Assembly (NCBI GenBank): GCA_964517765.1
Contig: CAZFEN010000014.1
Location: 1-36,052, forward strand
Length of the DNA: 36,052 bases
Direction: 5' to 3'
DNA from: Hydromicrobium sp964517765
Lineage (GTDB): Bacteria > Actinomycetota > Humimicrobiia > Humimicrobiales > Humimicrobiaceae
Shown: in pieces, positions 32,870 to 36,052 of the stretch
How the letters are laid out: every line of letters starts with the position of its first letter
How positions within the stretch are numbered: position 1 is the stretch's first letter
Notes under the pieces: generated by a model
The model's input: only the letters and a program-made list of their open reading frames with translations
Told to the model about the DNA's origin: nothing
The model's database searches: none
Position numbers and translations under genes: made by a program

Positions 32870-33640
32870 TTGGAAAAAATAGCAGAAGCATCAAAAGTTT
32901 TTAAGATAAACGCCAGAGCAAAGATAATAATAACTCTTGTATTTTTATTTTTTCTTATAAGTACAGCCAGCGGTCATTATTATATTTTATTGCTTTATTT
33001 CATATTAAGCATTTTAATAGCTATATTATTTAAGCCTGATTTTTATCTTTTAATAAAAAGAACGCTGCTGCTTTTTTTGTTTCCTTTTTGCATTTCAATA
33101 TTTATTCCATTTGCAAATAAAGGAAAGATATTATTCGCGCTAAATCTTAACTTTCTTAATATAACTATGACCGACAATGGTATTACCATTTTTTTAACAG
33201 TTCTTATGAAGTCATTTATCTCAATTCTATTATTGTCTTCGCTTGTGATTTCAACATCTGATATTGAACTTTTAGATGGATTAAGAAAGATACATGTTCC
33301 TGCCATAATAGTTACTATTATATTTATTATGTACAGGTATTTTTTTGTATTAAAAGAAGATTCCAATACGGGTCAGCTTGCTATAAAAAGCAGAATTTTT
33401 CAGAAATCTTATAAGACTTTAAGTAAAAGATTAACATCTCTTGCAGGTAATTTGTTGATCAAATCATTTGATAGAGCAGAAAATATTTACAAGTCTATGG
33501 AGTCAAGAGGCTTTGATGGTAATTTCCATTTTATTGAAAGAAACTTTGATACAGGTAAATTAAATTGGATTTTCACCATTTGTTTTATTTTAATGATGGT
33601 CCTGGTTAAAATAATCGAATTCTTAAAAGTACTATCTTAG
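32870..33640 (+). CDS. cbiQ: ECF transporter transmembrane T-component CbiQ/NikQ
   Basis: A 256-aa protein with four to five membrane helices and a long cytoplasmic arm. The coupling motif ESRGFDG (about 209-215) contains the ARG-type signature by which EcfT contacts the ATPases. It connects the S-component to the ABC ATPase. The assigned start is a TTG at 32870, 12 bp after nikN, with no strong Shine-Dalgarno, so the first residues are uncertain. Confidence 0.9.
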   Translation: MEKIAEASKVFKINARAKIIITLVFLFFLISTASGHYYILLLYFILSILIAILFKPDFYLLIKRTLLLFLFPFCISIFIPFANKGKILFALNLNFLNITMTDNGITIFLTVLMKSFISILLLSSLVISTSDIELLDGLRKIHVPAIIVTIIFIMYRYFFVLKEDSNTGQLAIKSRIFQKSYKTLSKRLTSLAGNLLIKSFDRAENIYKSMESRGFDGNFHFIERNFDTGKLNWIFTICFILMMVLVKIIEFLKVLS

Positions 33641-33688
33641 TTGTTTTTATTTAAAAGTTTTAGTTTCCGGAAGTTAATAAAATATAAA

Positions 33689-34498
33689 ATGAATAATAAC
33701 ATCATAATCGAAGTTAAAAATCTTAAGTATAAATATAGATCGATTATAAGAATAAATGATAAAGATGAAGCTTCTGTAGAATATAAAGAGGCATTGCAGG
33801 ATGTTAGTTTTATTGTTGCAAAAGGAGAGAAAATTTCGATAATCGGGCCAAATGGTGCAGGAAAATCGACACTTCTTTTAAATCTGGCAGGACTTATGGA
33901 ACAAAAAAATAGAAGTGGCGAGATTCTTATTTCAGGAAAAATCCTGGATGATAAAAACCTATATAATTTAAGAGAAAATATAGGATTTGTTTTTCAGGAT
34001 CCAAATGATCAGCTCTTTTCTACTACTGTTTTTGATGACGTTGCCTTTGGGCTTGTAAATCTTCTTAACAAAAAGAAAGATCCGAGAGCAAGGGATAAAG
34101 AATTCATAAAAAATGTGGTTAATGAAAGTCTGGCAAGTGTAAATCTTTTTGGCATTGAAAATAATATGCCCCATTTCCTGAGTTTCGGGGAAAAAAAACT
34201 TGCAGCTCTGGCAACAGTATTATCCTACAGCCCGGAGATATTACTGTTGGATGAACCATCAAGCAACCTGGATCCTAAAAATAGAGGGGATTTTATAAAA
34301 TTAATCAAAGGATTAGAAAAGACAATGATAATAGCGACTCATGATCTGGACCTTGCTTATGAATTTTCGGACAGGACCATTATATTAAATAAAGGTAAAA
34401 TAATTTTTGACGGCAATACAAAAAGTATCTTAAAAGATAAAGATTTCCTGGAAGCTAATAATCTTTCTTTACCGCTTATGTTTAAAAATTTAATATAA
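33689..34498 (+). CDS. cbiO: ECF transporter ATP-binding protein CbiO/NikO
   Basis: A 269-aa ABC ATPase from the ATG at 33689; a TTG at 33641 right after cbiQ is another option. The Walker A GPNGAGKST (53-61), Q-loop FQDPNDQLFS (Q103), Walker B ILLLDE (184-189) and H-loop H218 are intact. The signature motif reads LSFGE (164-168), where LSGGE is usual, so the second residue of the Gly pair is retained and the first is Phe. It powers Ni/Co uptake. Only one ATPase gene is present, so it probably forms a homodimer. It closes the nikR-controlled operon. Confidence 0.93.
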   Translation: MNNNIIIEVKNLKYKYRSIIRINDKDEASVEYKEALQDVSFIVAKGEKISIIGPNGAGKSTLLLNLAGLMEQKNRSGEILISGKILDDKNLYNLRENIGFVFQDPNDQLFSTTVFDDVAFGLVNLLNKKKDPRARDKEFIKNVVNESLASVNLFGIENNMPHFLSFGEKKLAALATVLSYSPEILLLDEPSSNLDPKNRGDFIKLIKGLEKTMIIATHDLDLAYEFSDRTIILNKGKIIFDGNTKSILKDKDFLEANNLSLPLMFKNLI

Positions 34499-34671
34499 TA
34501 ATAAGTATTTAATATCCTACTCGGTATAGTTCTCAACAACCTGCACAATTATTAACTGAAAGATTTTACCTGTTGCAATCACTTATAACTCAGATTTATA
34601 TTTAAGATATATTGAAACCTATATTATTGAATGATAGGATGGGAATTTAATAGAAAGATTAATATTTAAAT

Positions 34672-35256
34672 ATGAGAAAAACAACAGAAAAAAGTAAAAA
34701 ATTAAATAGCGGCCCTGATAGACGATTGATTAAAAGGGAAGATAGCGTACTGGTGGTTATTGATGTCCAGGAAAGGCTAATACCTGGTATAAGTAACCAC
34801 AATAAAATGATAGCCAATATAGTTAAATTAATCCGATTTGCAGAAATAATTGGCATGCCGGTAGTAATGACTGAACAGGAAAAGCTAGGGGCCACTGTTA
34901 AAGAAATCAAAATGGAATTAACTGATTTGGTTCCAATTACAAAGATTGAATTTAGTGTATGGAAATGTAGCAAATTTGTTAAAAAATTAGATCAACTTTC
35001 AAGGAATAATATCATTCTTGTCGGTATAGAAACCCATATTTGTATTGCACAGACTGCTCTGGAGCTCTTACCCAATTTTAATGTCCACGTTATTAGCGAT
35101 GCGACATCATCCCGGTCAGTGGAGAACAAGGATATAGCATTGCAACGTTTAAATCAAAGCGGAGTGGTTGTTAGTTCAACAGAAATGGTTATTTACGAGC
35201 TTATGGGAAGAGCAGGAACTGAGGAATTTAAAAAAGTCCTTAGATTAATTAAATAG
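34672..35256 (+). CDS. isochorismatase-family cysteine hydrolase
   Basis: A 194-aa alpha/beta hydrolase of the isochorismatase-like (YcaC/nicotinamidase) fold. The catalytic triad is complete: D31 in VVIDVQE, K91 in TKIEFSV and C124 in GIETHICIAQTAL, with the conserved cis-peptide region just before the cysteine. The YcaC-like subgroup has no firm substrate. The N-terminal 22 residues are basic and extra to the fold. It stands 173 bp after the transporter operon; that gap holds no evident gene, promoter or terminator. It is followed 21 bp later by msrA. Confidence 0.88.
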   Translation: MRKTTEKSKKLNSGPDRRLIKREDSVLVVIDVQERLIPGISNHNKMIANIVKLIRFAEIIGMPVVMTEQEKLGATVKEIKMELTDLVPITKIEFSVWKCSKFVKKLDQLSRNNIILVGIETHICIAQTALELLPNFNVHVISDATSSRSVENKDIALQRLNQSGVVVSSTEMVIYELMGRAGTEEFKKVLRLIK

Positions 35257-35277
35257 CTATAGGGATTGTGAAGAAAT

Positions 35278-35943
35278 ATGAAAAAAATTTTAATGTTTAT
35301 ATTTATTGTTATAATATTAATAACAGGTTTATCTATAAGTACAGGGTGCAGCAATATGAAAACGGAAGAAAAAACTGAAGAGATCACTCCGGCAGAAGAT
35401 ATAGAAAACAAAAACTATGAGGAAGCAGTGGTTGGCGGCGGATGTTTTTGGGGTATCGAGGCAATATTTGAGCAGCTTAAGGGAGTAAAAAGTGTTGAAT
35501 CCGGCTATGCCGGAGGGTCAGTGGAAAATCCCACTTACGAGGAGGTTTGTTCTGGAAATACCGGACATGCTGAAGTTGTAAGGATTACATATAATCCGGA
35601 AATAATAAGCTACAGGCAGCTGCTTGAAGTGTTTTTTTATATTCATGATCCTACAACTTTAAACCGTCAGGGAAATGATTCAGGATCGCAGTACCGTTCC
35701 ATTATATTATTCGAAAATCTGGAGCAGGAGCAAAAAGCAATGGGACTTATTGAAGAGCTTGAAAGGCAAGAGCTTTATGATGATCCTATTACTACAGAAG
35801 TTAAGCCACTTGATACTTTTTACCTAGCAGAGGAATACCATCAATCTTATTATGAAAAGAATAACATCCAACCATATTGTCAGTCTGTTATATCTCCAAA
35901 AGTTAAAAAATTCTCTGGTAAGTTTGGAGATCTATTGAAATAA
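35278..35943 (+). CDS. msrA: lipoprotein peptide-methionine (S)-S-oxide reductase MsrA
   Basis: A 221-aa protein. An N-terminal signal peptide with lipobox STGC (C24) and a short acidic linker precede a full MsrA domain. Catalytic C56 sits in GGGCFWGIEAIF, and the domain continues with VSGYAGG-like GYAGGS, GHAEVV and DPTTLNRQGNDSGSQYRS. A C-terminal YCQSV cysteine may serve as the resolving residue. It repairs methionine sulfoxide in envelope proteins. MsrA is usually cytoplasmic, so the lipidated form suggests a surface-exposed repair function. The ATG follows a weak GAAGAAA site. Confidence 0.93.
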   Translation: MKKILMFIFIVIILITGLSISTGCSNMKTEEKTEEITPAEDIENKNYEEAVVGGGCFWGIEAIFEQLKGVKSVESGYAGGSVENPTYEEVCSGNTGHAEVVRITYNPEIISYRQLLEVFFYIHDPTTLNRQGNDSGSQYRSIILFENLEQEQKAMGLIEELERQELYDDPITTEVKPLDTFYLAEEYHQSYYEKNNIQPYCQSVISPKVKKFSGKFGDLLK

Positions 35944-36052
35944 TAATTTTTTGGTAATTCGCTTATTTACGGTAATAATTATGTAATTAGTCCAGAACTC
36001 GGCTTACAGACTAACTCCAAAATAGCTAATAGAGGTTTTTAAAAAACAATCT

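Noticed and set aside
1..36052. CRISPR array, prophage, transposase, integrase or toxin-antitoxin module
   Set aside because: No regularly spaced repeats, no terminal inverted repeats with a transposase, and neither RHH gene has a toxin-like neighbour.
35944..36052. Gene or terminator at the right edge
   Set aside because: No open frame with a start signal and no stable hairpin with a T tract was found in the last 109 bases.

Overview
The window is about 36 kb of AT-rich bacterial chromosome, almost fully packed with housekeeping and accessory metabolic genes on both strands. It carries one tRNA gene. I see no phage genes, insertion sequences, CRISPR array or rRNA. The gene set points to a strictly or mainly anaerobic organism: an NfnAB-type transhydrogenase, a CooC-type nickel-insertion ATPase, a NikR-controlled nickel/cobalt ECF transporter, and a NifSU/TusA sulfur cluster. 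Three features hint at a low-GC, deep-branching actinobacterial lineage: trxB followed by a CwlM-like double-PG-binding pseudo-amidase, a PonA-like PBP with a C-terminal PASTA domain, and a DUF1844 protein. This placement is inference; a Bacillota-like or candidate-phylum origin cannot be excluded from sequence reading alone.

Layout. 69-142 (-): tRNA-Gln(CUG). 284-2495 (-): sulfur/Fe-S block reading nifS, nifU, a double zinc-ribbon protein and a TusA-like protein. 2680-2961 (+): a small leaderless ribbon-helix-helix-like protein. 2978-6737 (-): PBP1A-type murein synthase, then gltX. 7102-13597 (+): E1 alpha/beta of a 2-oxoacid dehydrogenase, surE, an OB-HD (YhaM-like) protein, an M3 peptidase, apt and a DUF1844 protein. 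13655-14176 (-): LOG/TIGR00725-like protein. 14361-22625 (+): RHH regulator, trxB, CwlM-like protein, HDAC-like deacetylase, two lipoproteins, grpE, lemA and a TPM-domain protein. 22692-25963 (+): cooC-like ATPase, nfnA, nfnB. 26175-27337 (+): DUF4349 lipoprotein and YtxH-like protein. 27656-30217: convergent PAS-HD-GYP and PAS-GGDEF-HD signalling genes. 30416-31276 (+): unrecognised, very AT-rich membrane-anchored protein. 31382-34498 (+): nikR and a four-gene ECF-type Ni/Co transporter. 34672-35943 (+): isochorismatase-like hydrolase and a lipoprotein MsrA.

How parts fit together. Nickel uptake (NikR, CbiM/NikM, NikN, CbiQ, CbiO) and nickel insertion (CooC) fit an organism using a Ni enzyme such as CO dehydrogenase/acetyl-CoA synthase, which is not in the window. 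NfnAB would couple NADH, NADPH and ferredoxin pools. Envelope functions recur: PBP1A, CwlM-like, LemA/TPM and five predicted lipoproteins.

The most unusual observations are two apparently degenerate enzymes. The NifS homologue keeps its catalytic cysteine but lacks the PLP-binding lysine and other cofactor and substrate residues. The Amidase_3 homologue beside trxB has lost the zinc ligands and catalytic glutamate that I could align. The second matches the known regulatory, non-enzymatic style of mycobacterial CwlM. The first suggests a sulfur-delivery scaffold or a sulfide-driven Fe-S assembly route.
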